The notes beneath the pieces were generated by a model. The model saw nothing but the letters and a program-made list of their open reading frames with translations. It was not told the DNA's origin and did no database searches. This document shows, piece after piece, positions 18,732-28,579 of a stretch of DNA of 64,000 bases. Position 1 is the stretch's first letter. Each line of letters starts with the position of its first letter. The stretch is from Bacillota bacterium (GTDB lineage Bacteria; Bacillota; Clostridia; Peptostreptococcales; Acidaminobacteraceae): assembly GCA_025210655.1 (NCBI GenBank), contig JAOARG010000040.1:62001-126000 (forward strand), read 5' to 3'. Both the position numbers and the translations under genes were made by a program.

Positions 18732-19667
18732 GTGAATTATTATGAAATTACAATAAAGACAACTTCTGAAGCTACTGAAGCTATCAGTAATATATTATAT
18801 GAAATCGGTGTAAATGGGGTGTCTATAGAGGACCCTCAGGAATTAACTAATCTTGAAAACAATGATGAAAAAAATTGGGATTATGTTGATGGGGAACTGT
18901 TTGATTATGAAGGGGTTATTATCAAGGGATATATACCTTTTGGAGAAGATATTAAGAACAAGGAGAAGTATCTTATTAATAAGGTTGATGAACTTGTTAA
19001 GTTTGGCATAGATACTGGGGATAAAATTATAGAAATTAATGAAGTTAAGGATGATAACTGGGCAAATAGCTGGAAGCAGTATTATAAGCCGGTTCATGTA
19101 ACTGATGATTTTGTTATTAAGCCTTCCTGGGAAGAATATGAAGCCAAGGCAAATGAGCAGGTTTTAATTATGGATCCAGGTGGTGCTTTTGGTTCTGGAA
19201 CACATGAGACTACTAAGTTATGTATTAAAAAAATCCAACAATATCTAAAAAAAGATGATGTCGTATTTGATGTTGGATGTGGAAGTGGAATCTTAGGAAT
19301 TTCTGCTCTTCTAATGGGGGCATCGAAAGCAGTTTTCGTTGATATAGATGAAGCAGCCGTATCTGCTACAAAGGAAAATACTCAACTTAATAATGTATAT
19401 GAGAAAGCTGAAATAATAAAGGGTAACCTATTAGATAAGATTGACTATCAGGCAGATGTTATTGTGGCAAATATAATTGCGGATATCATCATTATGCTTT
19501 CATCTTATATAGGAAAGTTTATGAAGCCGGATACTCCATTTATTTCATCAGGAATAATTTTAGACAGGGTAGATGATGTAACTAAGGCCCTTGTGGAAAA
19601 CGGAATGGAAGTCATTGAAGTTGAGAAAGACGGTGAGTGGGCTGTCGTAGTATCAAGGAAGGCTTAG
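18732..19667 (+). CDS. prmA: Ribosomal protein L11 methyltransferase
   Basis: SAM-dependent trimethylation of ribosomal protein L11. The N-terminal domain starts YYEITIKTTSEATEAI, followed by a Rossmann methyltransferase domain with MDPGGAFGSGTHETT, FDVGCGSGILGI and the NIIADI block after it, all diagnostic for PrmA. The GTG at 18732 is chosen over the upstream ATG at 18711. AGAGAGG lies nine bases before it, the homologous proteins begin here, and the promoter predicts transcription from about 18713. That gives 311 residues. The rsmE gene follows after one base. Confidence 0.93.
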   Translation: MNYYEITIKTTSEATEAISNILYEIGVNGVSIEDPQELTNLENNDEKNWDYVDGELFDYEGVIIKGYIPFGEDIKNKEKYLINKVDELVKFGIDTGDKIIEINEVKDDNWANSWKQYYKPVHVTDDFVIKPSWEEYEAKANEQVLIMDPGGAFGSGTHETTKLCIKKIQQYLKKDDVVFDVGCGSGILGISALLMGASKAVFVDIDEAAVSATKENTQLNNVYEKAEIIKGNLLDKIDYQADVIVANIIADIIIMLSSYIGKFMKPDTPFISSGIILDRVDDVTKALVENGMEVIEVEKDGEWAVVVSRKA

Positions 19668-19668
19668 A

Positions 19669-20409
19669 ATGAATAGATTTTTTGTTGATAAGACTAATAT
19701 TAATCTAAAAGAAATGGTCGCTACAGTTGACGACAAGGGTGACTGTAAGCATATAGTTAAGGTTCTTCGTTTAAAAGAAGGGGACCGAATAGAAATTTCT
19801 GATAAGGAAGGTTCGGAATATATTGGGGAAATAAGTTCTACTAATGACATTGTTGAACTAATCAATCTTGAAAAAGTGGATGTATCTAGGGAATCGAATC
19901 TTAAGATAACTCTTTTTCAAGGTATTCCAAAGAGTGATAAGATGGACCTGATTGTTCAAAAAAATGTTGAGCTTGGTATATTTGAAATTATTCCAGTTCA
20001 AATGAAAAGGTCAGTTTCAAAAATTGATAGAAAAAAAGTAAAGTCCAAACTTGAGCGATGGGAAAAGATTGCGTGGGAAGCTGCTAAACAATCTAAAAGA
20101 TCTATTCTTCCAAGGGTGGACAGGATTCTTGACTTCAAGGCGATATTAGAACTTGTAAAAGATTATGATATGTTTTTGGTGGCATATGAAAATGAGAAAC
20201 AGCTTTTAATGAAGGAATTAAAGGAAAATGAAATGAAAAATGTTGCTATATTAATTGGTCCTGAGGGCGGTATAGCTGATGAAGAAATTGATTTATTGAT
20301 TGAATCTGGGGCCAAAATAGTGAGTTTAGGAAAAAGAATTCTTAGAACTGAGACTGCTGGATTTACATTGAATACAATACTCCAGTATGAGTTTGGGGAT
20401 ATGGGATAA
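19669..20409 (+). CDS. rsmE: 16S rRNA (uracil1498-N3)-methyltransferase
   Basis: Methylates U1498 in the decoding region of 16S rRNA. The 246-residue protein has the N-terminal PUA-like part with HIVKVLRLKEGDRI, and a SPOUT knot with FQGIPKSDKMDLIVQKNVELG, WEAAKQSKRS, IGPEGG and SLGKRILRTETA. The ATG begins one base after the prmA stop, so translation is coupled. Together with prmA it forms a translation-apparatus modification unit. Confidence 0.95.
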   Translation: MNRFFVDKTNINLKEMVATVDDKGDCKHIVKVLRLKEGDRIEISDKEGSEYIGEISSTNDIVELINLEKVDVSRESNLKITLFQGIPKSDKMDLIVQKNVELGIFEIIPVQMKRSVSKIDRKKVKSKLERWEKIAWEAAKQSKRSILPRVDRILDFKAILELVKDYDMFLVAYENEKQLLMKELKENEMKNVAILIGPEGGIADEEIDLLIESGAKIVSLGKRILRTETAGFTLNTILQYEFGDMG

Positions 20410-20442
20410 TTGTTGAAGGGGTATTTAGGAAGGTAGAAAGAA

Positions 20443-21801
20443 ATGACAGATAATAAAAGGGTAGATTTAAGCCTTAAAAAGGAAGAATTTCATAAGAAAT
20501 ATGGAAGAAATAAAAAATTGAGCACTTATACATTAGGTTGCAAGGTAAATCAGTATGAGACTGAGGCCATGTGTGAACTATTCCAGAAAGATGGATATGA
20601 TGTAGTAAAGGCTGAAGAAATTGCTGATGTATATGTAATCAACACATGTACGGTTACTAATCTTGGTGATAGAAAATCTAGACAGTTTATAAGAAGAGCT
20701 AAGCGTCTAAATGAGAACGCTGTTATTGCTGTTGTAGGATGCTATTCTCAGATTGCACCTGAAGAGGTAAAGAGTATTGAAGGTGTTAATCTTGTAATTG
20801 GAACTAATGAACGTTCTAAAATTGTTGAGATAATAAGAAACATTAATTCTGAAGATAATATTTCTATGGTTGATAATATTATGGATGTAAGAAAATTTGA
20901 AGAAATGAAAATAGATAATCTTGAGGATAGAACAAGGGCTTTTTTAAAGATTCAAGAGGGTTGTAATCAGTACTGTTCTTATTGTATTATTCCTTATGCA
21001 AGGGGACCAGTAAGATCTAGGGAAAAAGAGAATATAGTTAATGAAGTAAAAAGATTGGTTAAGAATGGATTTAAAGAGGTTGTCCTTACCGGTATCCATG
21101 TTGCTTCTTATGGTAAGGATTTCAAAACTATAGGTCTAATTGACATAATAAAAGAAGTAAATGCTGTTGAAGGTCTTGAAAGGATAAGACTTTCATCTAT
21201 TGAGCCAACACTTCTTGATGAGGATTTTATGAAGGAACTCTCTACATGTGAAAAGTTCTGTGATCATTTCCATCTTTCACTTCAAAGTGGAAGTAATGGA
21301 GTCCTTAAGAGGATGAATAGAAGATATACAAAGGAAGAGTATGGGAAGATAGTTGAAAATATAAGAAAGTATTATCCGGATGCTTCTATTACTACAGATC
21401 TAATTGTAGGATTTCCAGGGGAAAGTGATGAGGAGTTTATGGAAGGTATGGATTTTATAAAAACAATAGATTTCTACCAAATCCATGTTTTTAAGTATAG
21501 CCCTCGTAAGGGAACTCCTGCTGCCATAATGAAAGATCAAATATCTGGTGATATTAAAAATCAGAGATCTGACAAAATAATTTCAGTGGCATCTGAAATG
21601 GAAGAGAAGTTCCTTAATAGATTTGTCGGTAAAACTATTGATATACTTTTTGAAGAGAAAAAAGACGGATATTATATAGGTCATAGTAAAAATTATTTGA
21701 AAGTTAAGGTTGAGGACAAAGGTCAAGATCTTGAAAATTCAATTAAAAATGTAATAATCGAAAAAGTTGATGGAAAGCTACTTTTCGCTAAGATAATTTA
21801 G
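20443..21801 (+). CDS. mtaB: tRNA t6A37 methylthiotransferase MtaB
   Basis: Converts N6-threonylcarbamoyladenosine to its 2-methylthio form at tRNA position 37. It has the UPF0004 domain with TLGCKVNQYETE and INTCTVTNLGDRKS, then the radical SAM cluster CNQYCSYCIIPYARG, and a C-terminal TRAM-like domain. The TLGCKVNQ start separates it from MiaB and RimO. The N-terminus has an extra 25 charged residues. The ribosome site GGAAGG is present. The 452 residues are slightly long for the family because of that extension. Confidence 0.93.
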   Translation: MTDNKRVDLSLKKEEFHKKYGRNKKLSTYTLGCKVNQYETEAMCELFQKDGYDVVKAEEIADVYVINTCTVTNLGDRKSRQFIRRAKRLNENAVIAVVGCYSQIAPEEVKSIEGVNLVIGTNERSKIVEIIRNINSEDNISMVDNIMDVRKFEEMKIDNLEDRTRAFLKIQEGCNQYCSYCIIPYARGPVRSREKENIVNEVKRLVKNGFKEVVLTGIHVASYGKDFKTIGLIDIIKEVNAVEGLERIRLSSIEPTLLDEDFMKELSTCEKFCDHFHLSLQSGSNGVLKRMNRRYTKEEYGKIVENIRKYYPDASITTDLIVGFPGESDEEFMEGMDFIKTIDFYQIHVFKYSPRKGTPAAIMKDQISGDIKNQRSDKIISVASEMEEKFLNRFVGKTIDILFEEKKDGYYIGHSKNYLKVKVEDKGQDLENSIKNVIIEKVDGKLLFAKII

Positions 21802-21899
21802 TTAAAATGGTATTACTTATCCATCTAATAGATTGTAATTTTGGTAAAATATTATTATAATATTTATGTGGATTTAATAAGTATAAGGAGGTGTAAAGA

Positions 21900-22241
21900 A
21901 TGGATTGTATATTTTGTAAGATAGCAAACAAGGAAATACCTGCAACAATTGTATATGAAGATGATTATGTTCTTGCTTTCAAAGACCTGAATCCCGTTGC
22001 TCCTCAACATGTGCTTATTATTCCGAAAAAGCATATAGCGTCTCTAAATGATTTGTCACAGGAAGATGAAGTGCTTATGGGAAAAGTTATTCTTGTAGCA
22101 TCAAAGCTTGCTAAAGAGCTAGGTATAGATGATGCAGGATACAGAATTGTAAGCAATTGTGGAAAGAATGGTGGCCAAACTGTAGGTCATATTCATTACC
22201 ATCTTTTAGGTGGCAGAGAATTACAATGGCCTCCGGGTTAA
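21900..22241 (+). CDS. Histidine triad (HIT) nucleotide-binding protein
   Basis: Small Hint-type nucleotide phosphoramidase, 113 residues. The start MDCIFCKIANKEIPA is typical of the Hint branch, DLNPVAPQHVLIIPKKHI is the core strand-helix, and HIHYHLLGGREL carries the HxHxH triad. The strong AGGAGGTG precedes the ATG. It is often located between mtaB and rpsU in clostridia, as here. Confidence 0.93.
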   Translation: MDCIFCKIANKEIPATIVYEDDYVLAFKDLNPVAPQHVLIIPKKHIASLNDLSQEDEVLMGKVILVASKLAKELGIDDAGYRIVSNCGKNGGQTVGHIHYHLLGGRELQWPPG

Positions 22242-22357
22242 AAGTAGTTGATTTTTGTCAGCTAATAAGTTATAATAATACGGTATTCTGAAAATATTCC
22301 TCTGTAAATTATATTTACCAGAATGCTATTTTGTAATCGGAGGGAGGGGAATCGGAG

Positions 22358-22537
22358 ATGTCAACTATTAAAGTAAAGTCAGACGAGACTATAGATAGCG
22401 CATTAAGAAGATTTAAGCGTGAAACTAATAAAGCAGGTGTACTTGCTGAGGTTAAGAAGAGAAGACATTACGAAAAGCCTAGTGTTAAGCGTAAGAAAAA
22501 GTCAGAAGCAGCAAGACGTAAGAAGTCTAGATACTAA
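22358..22537 (+). CDS. rpsU: 30S ribosomal protein S21
   Basis: The 59-residue basic protein starts [20 protein letters not shown] and continues with [17 protein letters not shown], then a Lys/Arg-rich tail [14 protein letters not shown], the complete S21 pattern. It binds the platform of the small subunit during initiation. The ribosome site GGAGGGAGGGG lies upstream with a further GGAG close to the ATG. The yqeY gene follows 23 bases later, the usual rpsU-yqeY pairing. Confidence 0.96.
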   Translation: MSTIKVKSDETIDSALRRFKRETNKAGVLAEVKKRRHYEKPSVKRKKKSEAARRKKSRY

Positions 22538-22560
22538 GATTGTAGAAGAGGGTGGAAATA

Positions 22561-23004
22561 ATGTCCATCAAGGATAGATTAATTGCAGACCTTAAAGTTG
22601 CAATGAAAGAAAAAGATGCTCTAAAAAAATCTACTATCACAATGCTGAGAGCTGCAGTTAAGCAGCAGGAAGTTGATAATCGTGTCGAGCTTAGCGATGA
22701 AGAAATCTTAGATATTGTATCTAAGCAAGTTAAGCAAAAGCGTGGAGCTATTGAAGAGTTCCAAAAAGGTGATAGAATGGATTTAGTTGAAGAAGCACAA
22801 AATGAAATAGAAGTTCTTATGAACTACTTACCAGAGCAAATGTCTGAAGAAGAACTATTAGAAGTTGTTAAATCAGTAGTTGCTGAGGTTGGTGCATCAT
22901 CTCCAAAAGAGATGGGAAAGGTTATGGGAGCTTTAATGCCTAAGATAAAAGGCAAAGCAGATTCTAAACTTGCATCTAAATATGTTAAGGACCTTTTAGG
23001 TTAA
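22561..23004 (+). CDS. yqeY: GatB/YqeY domain protein
   Basis: A 147-residue helical protein related to the tail domain of the amidotransferase subunit GatB. Its exact role is unknown, and a link to tRNA-dependent amidation is assumed from the homology. Motifs are RLIADLKVAMKEKDALKKSTITMLRAA, VSKQVKQKRGAIEEF and SSPKEMGKVMGALMPKIKGKAD (family blocks, each abridged in meaning). The ATG at 22561 is preceded by GAGGGTGG. An in-frame GTG at 22552 is part of that ribosome site. A strong terminator follows. Confidence 0.9.
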   Translation: MSIKDRLIADLKVAMKEKDALKKSTITMLRAAVKQQEVDNRVELSDEEILDIVSKQVKQKRGAIEEFQKGDRMDLVEEAQNEIEVLMNYLPEQMSEEELLEVVKSVVAEVGASSPKEMGKVMGALMPKIKGKADSKLASKYVKDLLG

Positions 23005-23025
23005 TTTAATATAAAATAATAATTT

Positions 23026-23057
23026 AAAGGTAAATCATTTTTGATTTACCTTTTTTT
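23026..23057 (+). terminator. Terminator after yqeY
   Basis: AAAGGTAAATCA pairs with TGATTTACCTTT around TTTT and runs into seven T. The next 150 bases up to phoH are A/T-rich and contain only its promoter and ribosome site as far as I can see. Confidence 0.85.
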
Positions 23058-23213
23058 AATGTTTTGTTACATTGAATTGTTTATATATTCGTTGAAATTT
23101 AACAAAGTATTAAAGTGATATATATAATAAAAGTAATAAATATGTGGTAAACTTATAATGGGAAGAAATAGATACATAATAATCATTACACTAATTATAC
23201 AAGGAGCAAAAAA

Positions 23214-24188
23214 ATGAAGGATTTTGATAAGAAGATAAAGGTTGAATCCCTTGAGATACTTCATAATCTCTTTGGAAACCTTGATGAGAATATTATTGTT
23301 ATTGAAAAAGAATTTGATGTAAAAATATCTTCAAGAAATAGTGTTATTAATATTATTGGGGATGAAGAAAATGTAAATCAAGTAAGTCGACTTATATATG
23401 ATCTTTTAAAGATTGCTGAAAAGGGAGAAACTATAGATCTTCAAAAGATTAGATATGGTGTATCCCTTGTAAGGGAAAAGAAAAAAGAAAAAATACAAGA
23501 TTTAAATGAAGCAACAATTTTAATAACTGCTGGGGGCAAAGCTTTAAAACCAAAGACCCATGGACAAAAAATTTATTTGAACAATATCAAAAGTAAGGAT
23601 GTAACATTTGGTGTTGGACCAGCAGGTACAGGTAAGACATATCTGGCAGTTGCAATGGCTGTTAAAGCTTTCAAAAACAAAGAAGTGAGCAGAATTGTTA
23701 TTACAAGGCCAGCTGTTGAGGCTGGGGAAAGTCTTGGATTTTTACCAGGAGATCTTCAGATGAAGGTTGACCCTTATTTAAGGCCATTATATGATTCTCT
23801 ATATGATATACTTGGAGCTGAGACTTATCTTAAGTACAAGGAAAATGGACTTATAGAGGTAGCACCCCTTGCATATATGAGGGGTAGAACTCTTGATGAT
23901 TCATTTATTATTCTTGATGAAGCCCAAAATACGACAAGGGAACAGATGAAGATGTTCCTTACTAGATTTGGTTTTGGGTCTAAAGTCGTTGTCAATGGTG
24001 ATATCACTCAGATTGACCTTCCAAAGGGCAAGGAGTCTGGACTAAAACACGCTTTAAAAGTGTTGAAAGATGTAGATGAAATAGGTGTAGTTAGGCTATC
24101 AGCAAAGGATGTTGTAAGACATAGCCTTGTAAAAAGGATAATTGACGAATATGAGAAATATGAAAAGAAAGGCGGACTGAAGAAGTAG
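23214..24188 (+). CDS. phoH: PhoH family ATPase
   Basis: P-loop NTPase of the PhoH (helicase-like) family. The N-terminal 100 residues hold a KH-like segment. The ATPase part has GPAGTGKT (Walker A, residues 135-142), VITRPAVEAGESLGFLPGD, and FIILDEAQNT (Walker B), which are the family's defining blocks. It directly precedes ybeY with no gap, as in most Firmicutes, which points to a shared role in RNA or ribosome metabolism. Confidence 0.93.
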   Translation: MKDFDKKIKVESLEILHNLFGNLDENIIVIEKEFDVKISSRNSVINIIGDEENVNQVSRLIYDLLKIAEKGETIDLQKIRYGVSLVREKKKEKIQDLNEATILITAGGKALKPKTHGQKIYLNNIKSKDVTFGVGPAGTGKTYLAVAMAVKAFKNKEVSRIVITRPAVEAGESLGFLPGDLQMKVDPYLRPLYDSLYDILGAETYLKYKENGLIEVAPLAYMRGRTLDDSFIILDEAQNTTREQMKMFLTRFGFGSKVVVNGDITQIDLPKGKESGLKHALKVLKDVDEIGVVRLSAKDVVRHSLVKRIIDEYEKYEKKGGLKK

Positions 24189-24647
24189 ATGATAGATTTA
24201 TCTTTAATTAATAATCAAAAGAAAATTAATGTGCCAGATGAGGTTGAGCTGCTTATTGAGCAAGTAATAATTAATGTACTTAAATGGGAGAATATTGACA
24301 AGTTTTGTGAAGTAAGTGTAATGTTTGTTGATAATGAAGAGATTAGAAACTTAAATAGAGATTATAGAAATATTGATAAGGCTACAGATGTTTTATCATT
24401 CCCACAATATGATGATCTAAGTATTGTAGAAGAAGAGGAACTTATATTAGGAGATATTGTAATTAGTCTTGAAAGGGCTAAAGAGCAAGCTGTAGAGTAT
24501 AATCATAGCTTCGTTAGGGAAATTGCCTTCCTAACATGTCACAGCATGTTCCATCTTCTTGGATACGATCATGATACTGATGAGAACACTAAAATCATGA
24601 GGGAAAAAGAAGAGGGTGTATTGACTGAAATGGGTATAAATAGATAG
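24189..24647 (+). CDS. ybeY: Endoribonuclease YbeY (rRNA maturation factor)
   Basis: Metal-dependent RNase needed for 16S rRNA 3'-end maturation and quality control. The C-terminal zinc motif HSMFHLLGYDH gives the H3xH5xH ligand set. The upstream blocks NRDYRNIDKATDVLSFP and LGDIVISLERA are typical. The ATG comes immediately after the phoH stop, so translation is coupled. Length 152 residues. Confidence 0.95.
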   Translation: MIDLSLINNQKKINVPDEVELLIEQVIINVLKWENIDKFCEVSVMFVDNEEIRNLNRDYRNIDKATDVLSFPQYDDLSIVEEEELILGDIVISLERAKEQAVEYNHSFVREIAFLTCHSMFHLLGYDHDTDENTKIMREKEEGVLTEMGINR

Positions 24648-24658
24648 GGAGGTGCTGT

Positions 24659-25789
24659 ATGAAAAAAGTTCTTGTAACTATGATTGCTTTGATGTTATTA
24701 TTAAGTGCGTGTTCTTCTGGTACACAGGCTACAGAAGCCGTTGAAACACAAAAACAAAATGAAGTAGAGGCACAGAAGGTAGTGCTTACTGAAGAAATAG
24801 ATAAAGCTTTGGAAGAAGAAGAAAAAGAAGTGGCTTATGAGCCAGAGAAAACTGTATCTGATAATCTAATTGATAGCACTAGGTCAAAGATAAGTGGTAT
24901 CGAACTTACTGAAGATATGACAAATATTAGACCTATCGTTGTAATGTTAGATAATCATTATGGAGCTAGACCACAGGCTGGTCTTAGTGAAGCTGAAGTT
25001 GTTTATGAATTCCTTGCAGAAGGTAGAATTACTAGATATGAAGCAGTTTTATATAGTAAATTCCCTAAAAAAATTGGACCAATTAGAAGTGCAAGACCTT
25101 ACTTTATCGATAAGGCCCTTGAATATGACTCTATATATGTCCATGTAGGGGGCTCTCAACAGGCCAAAGCTGATATCAAGAATTTGAAAATGGCAGAGGT
25201 AGATGGCTTAAGCTCTGGGAAAAATGTATTTTGGAGATTATCTCATAAGAAAATTCCCCACAATATGTATTCAAGTACTGAAGCTATAAGAAGAGAACAG
25301 GCTAGGAAAAATTATAGAACTACTTATGATTTTGAAGGAAATAAGATATATATGGAAGACCATGATATAGATGGTGAAGATCTAGCTTCCATAGTATTTA
25401 GATATAAGTATCCTTCAAAAGGAGATAAGACAGGATACTATTCAGGCTACAAATATGATACTGAAAAGAAAGTATACTTGAGATATGTTAATGGTAAGGC
25501 CCATACTGATGAGGCTTCAAACATACATCTTCAAGCTAAAAATATTATAGTTCAAAAGGCTAAGCATAAAATACTTGATAATGAAGGTAGAAGAGATGTA
25601 TCATTGATTGGTGAAGGTGAAGGTCTATATATTACAAATGGTAAGATGATTCCTGTGAAATGGACTAAAGCTGATAGAAGATCTAGAACAATATATTATG
25701 ATAATTCAGGGAATGAAGTAACTTTTAATCCTGGAGTTACTTGGGTTCAAGTTGTACCAACTGAATTGGAGTTAGAGATTAACCAGTAA
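24659..25789 (+). CDS. DUF3048 lipoprotein (YerB-like)
   Basis: Secreted lipoprotein of unknown function. The signal peptide ends in the lipobox LLSAC at residues 14-18. An acidic, low-complexity linker to about residue 65 precedes the DUF3048 domain, with IRPIVVMLDNHYGARPQAGLSEA in its first block, GPIRSARPYFID, and later the C-terminal part with WTKADR and TFNPGVTWVQVVP. AGGGAGGTG precedes the ATG. It sits between ybeY and cdd but nothing links it functionally to either. Confidence 0.88.
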   Translation: MKKVLVTMIALMLLLSACSSGTQATEAVETQKQNEVEAQKVVLTEEIDKALEEEEKEVAYEPEKTVSDNLIDSTRSKISGIELTEDMTNIRPIVVMLDNHYGARPQAGLSEAEVVYEFLAEGRITRYEAVLYSKFPKKIGPIRSARPYFIDKALEYDSIYVHVGGSQQAKADIKNLKMAEVDGLSSGKNVFWRLSHKKIPHNMYSSTEAIRREQARKNYRTTYDFEGNKIYMEDHDIDGEDLASIVFRYKYPSKGDKTGYYSGYKYDTEKKVYLRYVNGKAHTDEASNIHLQAKNIIVQKAKHKILDNEGRRDVSLIGEGEGLYITNGKMIPVKWTKADRRSRTIYYDNSGNEVTFNPGVTWVQVVPTELELEINQ

Positions 25790-25832
25790 AAGTAGAAGGA
25801 TAGTGAAATTTATAGTCTTGGAGGAGAATAAT

Positions 25833-26231
25833 ATGGATTATTTAGAGTTGGTAAAAAAAGCTTACGAAGGTATGGAAAATGCTTATGTACCATATTCAAA
25901 ATTCAAGGTAGGAGCAGCTGTACTTACTAAGTCAGGTAAGGTATATACTGGTTGTAATATAGAAAATGCATCTTATGGTGCGACAAACTGTGCTGAGAGA
26001 ACAGCTATATTTAAAGCTGTATCAGAGGGTGAAAAAGAAATTGAAGCTATTGCCATTGTTAGTGCGACTGAAGACTACACTTTTCCATGTGGAATTTGTA
26101 GACAGGTAATAAGAGAATTTGGTAAAGGTTGCAAGGTTATAATAGCTAAAGGACTTGAGTATAGGGTGTTTGATTTAAATGAAATATTACCATACGATTT
26201 TGGTCCTGAAGATTTGTTGGAAGATAAATAA
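25833..26231 (+). CDS. cdd: Cytidine deaminase
   Basis: Pyrimidine salvage enzyme converting cytidine and deoxycytidine to uridine and deoxyuridine. It has the short tetrameric form: YVPYSKFKVGAAV, NIENASYGATNCAERTA with the catalytic CAE, and PCGICRQV with the two other zinc cysteines. The start is the ATG at 25833 preceded by GGAGGAG, giving 132 residues. A longer frame beginning at 25803 has no ribosome site. The era gene follows, the usual cdd-era order. Confidence 0.94.
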   Translation: MDYLELVKKAYEGMENAYVPYSKFKVGAAVLTKSGKVYTGCNIENASYGATNCAERTAIFKAVSEGEKEIEAIAIVSATEDYTFPCGICRQVIREFGKGCKVIIAKGLEYRVFDLNEILPYDFGPEDLLEDK

Positions 26232-26260
26232 TAGTTTTTTAAGTAGAGGTGGTAAATAAA

Positions 26261-27154
26261 GTGGAAGAATTTAGGTCCGGTTATGTAACGATTGTTGGTA
26301 GACCCAATGTAGGGAAATCAACCTTAACAAATAGAATTATTGGGGAAAAGATTACTATTATTAGTGATAAACCTCAAACAACAAGATATTCAATAAATGC
26401 AATCTATAATGATGATGAATCACAGATAATTTTTGTTGATACCCCTGGTATACACAAGCCAAAGAATAAGCTTGGTGAATTTATGTTGACTAAGGCGACA
26501 GAAACAATCAGAGATGTTGATATAGTAGTAATGCTTGTTGACGATTATGATGATATAGGCCCTGGAGATAAGTTTATTCTTGATGCTATAAGTAAGGCTA
26601 ATGTACCAGTTATTCTTGTTCTAAATAAGATTGATACAACAACACCGGAAAAATATAAGAGAATTTATGATATGTATAGCGAATTTGAGTGTATTGACGA
26701 AATAATCAACATGTCTGCCTTAAAGGGAATAAATGTAGATCTTCTTATGAAGATGATTAAAGATAGGTTGCCAATGGGACCAAAATATTATCCAGATGAT
26801 ATGATAACTGACCAACCGGAAAGAGCTATTGTTTCTGAGATAGTAAGGGAAAAAGTCCTAGAGTACCTGAGAGATGAAATTCCCCATGGAGTAGTTGTTG
26901 AGATTGATAAGATGAAATATAGGGATGGTAAGAAGAAAATTGTAGATATTTCAGCCACTATAATATGTGAGAAAAAGTCCCATAAGGGAATTATCATTGG
27001 AAAAGGTGGAAGAAAGCTTAAGGGAATTGGAAAAGCGGCTAGAGAAGATATAGAAAAATTCCTAGACTATAAAGTGTTTCTTGAATTATGGGTTAAGGTA
27101 AGACCAGGTTGGAGAGATAATGATAGTCAGCTTAAGAACTACGGTTTTAAATAA
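26261..27154 (+). CDS. era: GTPase Era
   Basis: Small GTPase acting in 16S rRNA processing and 30S assembly. G motifs are GRPNVGKST, DTPGIHKPK and NKID, and the C-terminal KH domain has GIIIGKGGRKLKGIG. The GTG at 26261 follows AGAGGTGG by six bases and gives 297 residues. The GTG at 26249 lies within that ribosome site. It is downstream of cdd and before mgtE and recO in one continuous unit. Confidence 0.95.
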   Translation: MEEFRSGYVTIVGRPNVGKSTLTNRIIGEKITIISDKPQTTRYSINAIYNDDESQIIFVDTPGIHKPKNKLGEFMLTKATETIRDVDIVVMLVDDYDDIGPGDKFILDAISKANVPVILVLNKIDTTTPEKYKRIYDMYSEFECIDEIINMSALKGINVDLLMKMIKDRLPMGPKYYPDDMITDQPERAIVSEIVREKVLEYLRDEIPHGVVVEIDKMKYRDGKKKIVDISATIICEKKSHKGIIIGKGGRKLKGIGKAAREDIEKFLDYKVFLELWVKVRPGWRDNDSQLKNYGFK

Positions 27155-27182
27155 GTATCATCCCTAGTTTTGGGGGTGCGCA

Positions 27183-28568
27183 ATGAGTACAGTATATGAA
27201 AATGAAAATAACAGTATTGAGACATTATTAAAGCAGGTTGAGCTGCTAATAGAGAAAAATGATGACATTAAACTGTCAGAATATATTGAGAGAATCCATT
27301 ATGCTGATTTATCTGAAATTATCATGGAGCTTGATGATGAGAAGAGAAATATTGTTTTTGCTGTTCTCTCTATAGAAGATGCTGCAAAAGTACTTGAAGA
27401 AATCGATTCGGATGTTTTTGTCAGTTTAATGTCATCATTATCTATTGAACAAAAGAGAAGGTTAATTGATATCATGTCCCTTGATGATATTGTTGACCAA
27501 CTTGGAGAACTTTCTGAGACTGAGCAGAAAGATATTATATCGCACATGGATATTGAAGATGCCAAGGATGTTAAGGAACTTCTTGTCTATGAAGACGATA
27601 CTGCCGGTGGTATAATGACTACTGATTATATAGCAGTTGGTAAAAACCTCACTGCATATAAGGCCATAGAATCCCTCAGAAAAGATGCCGAAGATGCTGA
27701 AACAGTATACTATGTATATGTTGTTGATGAAAATGAAAAATTAGTGGGAGTAATGTCCCTAAGAGAACTGATCCTAGCTTCACCAACTAAAAAAGTTGAA
27801 GACATAATGAATGACAATGTTATCAAAGTTTATGTAGATGAGGATCAGGAAGATGTGGCGAGAAAAGTTTCTAAGTATGACCTGTTAGCTATTCCGGTTA
27901 CAGATGGTAATAAAATGCTAAAGGGTATCATTACAGTTGATGATGTCATCGACGTAATTGAAGAAGAAGCTACAGAGGATATTCTTAAATTTGCCGGTAC
28001 TTCGGAGGAAATATCTGGTGAAGAAAATCTAATAATTAAAATATTTAATTCTATTAAATCAAGATTACCTTGGCTTATAGTAACAATTTTTGGAGGCCTA
28101 GTATCTGCCAGAATAATGTCTGAGTTTCAAGGGACATTAAATGCCAATACAACCCTTGCACTTTTTGTTCCTATATTAGCAGGAATGGGTGGTAATGCAG
28201 GAACTCAAAGTTCAACTATTACAGTAAGATCCATAGCCATGGGTAATATTGTTGGAAAAGAAGCAATCAGAACAGTAATTCAAGAAATATCTGTAGGATT
28301 TTTTGTTGGACTTATTTGTTCTGCTATCGTGGGTATTGCATCATTTTACCTTAAAGGTGAAATGCTCCTAAGTGTTATTGTTGCCTTAGCAATGTGGGCG
28401 AATATGCTTACAGCAACATTTATTGGGACAATTGTACCCTTAATATTTAAGAAAATCGGTGTTGATCCAGCTGTTGCATCAGCTCCATTTATAACTACAA
28501 CAGTTGATATTACAGGCCTTACAATCTATTTCACTTTAGCTACTGTTATGATTGTAAAGCTATTATAG
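27183..28568 (+). CDS. mgtE: Magnesium transporter MgtE
   Basis: Magnesium channel of the cytoplasmic membrane. The order is the standard one: an N-terminal helical domain with repeats such as LIDIMSLDDIVDQL, two CBS domains (about 140-260) that sense magnesium, a plug helix, and five membrane helices starting near residue 285. The pore signature reads GMGGNAGTQSST. GGGGGTG precedes the ATG. No magnesium riboswitch is visible upstream, consistent with its being inside the era-recO unit. Confidence 0.94.
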   Translation: MSTVYENENNSIETLLKQVELLIEKNDDIKLSEYIERIHYADLSEIIMELDDEKRNIVFAVLSIEDAAKVLEEIDSDVFVSLMSSLSIEQKRRLIDIMSLDDIVDQLGELSETEQKDIISHMDIEDAKDVKELLVYEDDTAGGIMTTDYIAVGKNLTAYKAIESLRKDAEDAETVYYVYVVDENEKLVGVMSLRELILASPTKKVEDIMNDNVIKVYVDEDQEDVARKVSKYDLLAIPVTDGNKMLKGIITVDDVIDVIEEEATEDILKFAGTSEEISGEENLIIKIFNSIKSRLPWLIVTIFGGLVSARIMSEFQGTLNANTTLALFVPILAGMGGNAGTQSSTITVRSIAMGNIVGKEAIRTVIQEISVGFFVGLICSAIVGIASFYLKGEMLLSVIVALAMWANMLTATFIGTIVPLIFKKIGVDPAVASAPFITTTVDITGLTIYFTLATVMIVKLL

Positions 28569-28579
28569 AAGGTGAAAAT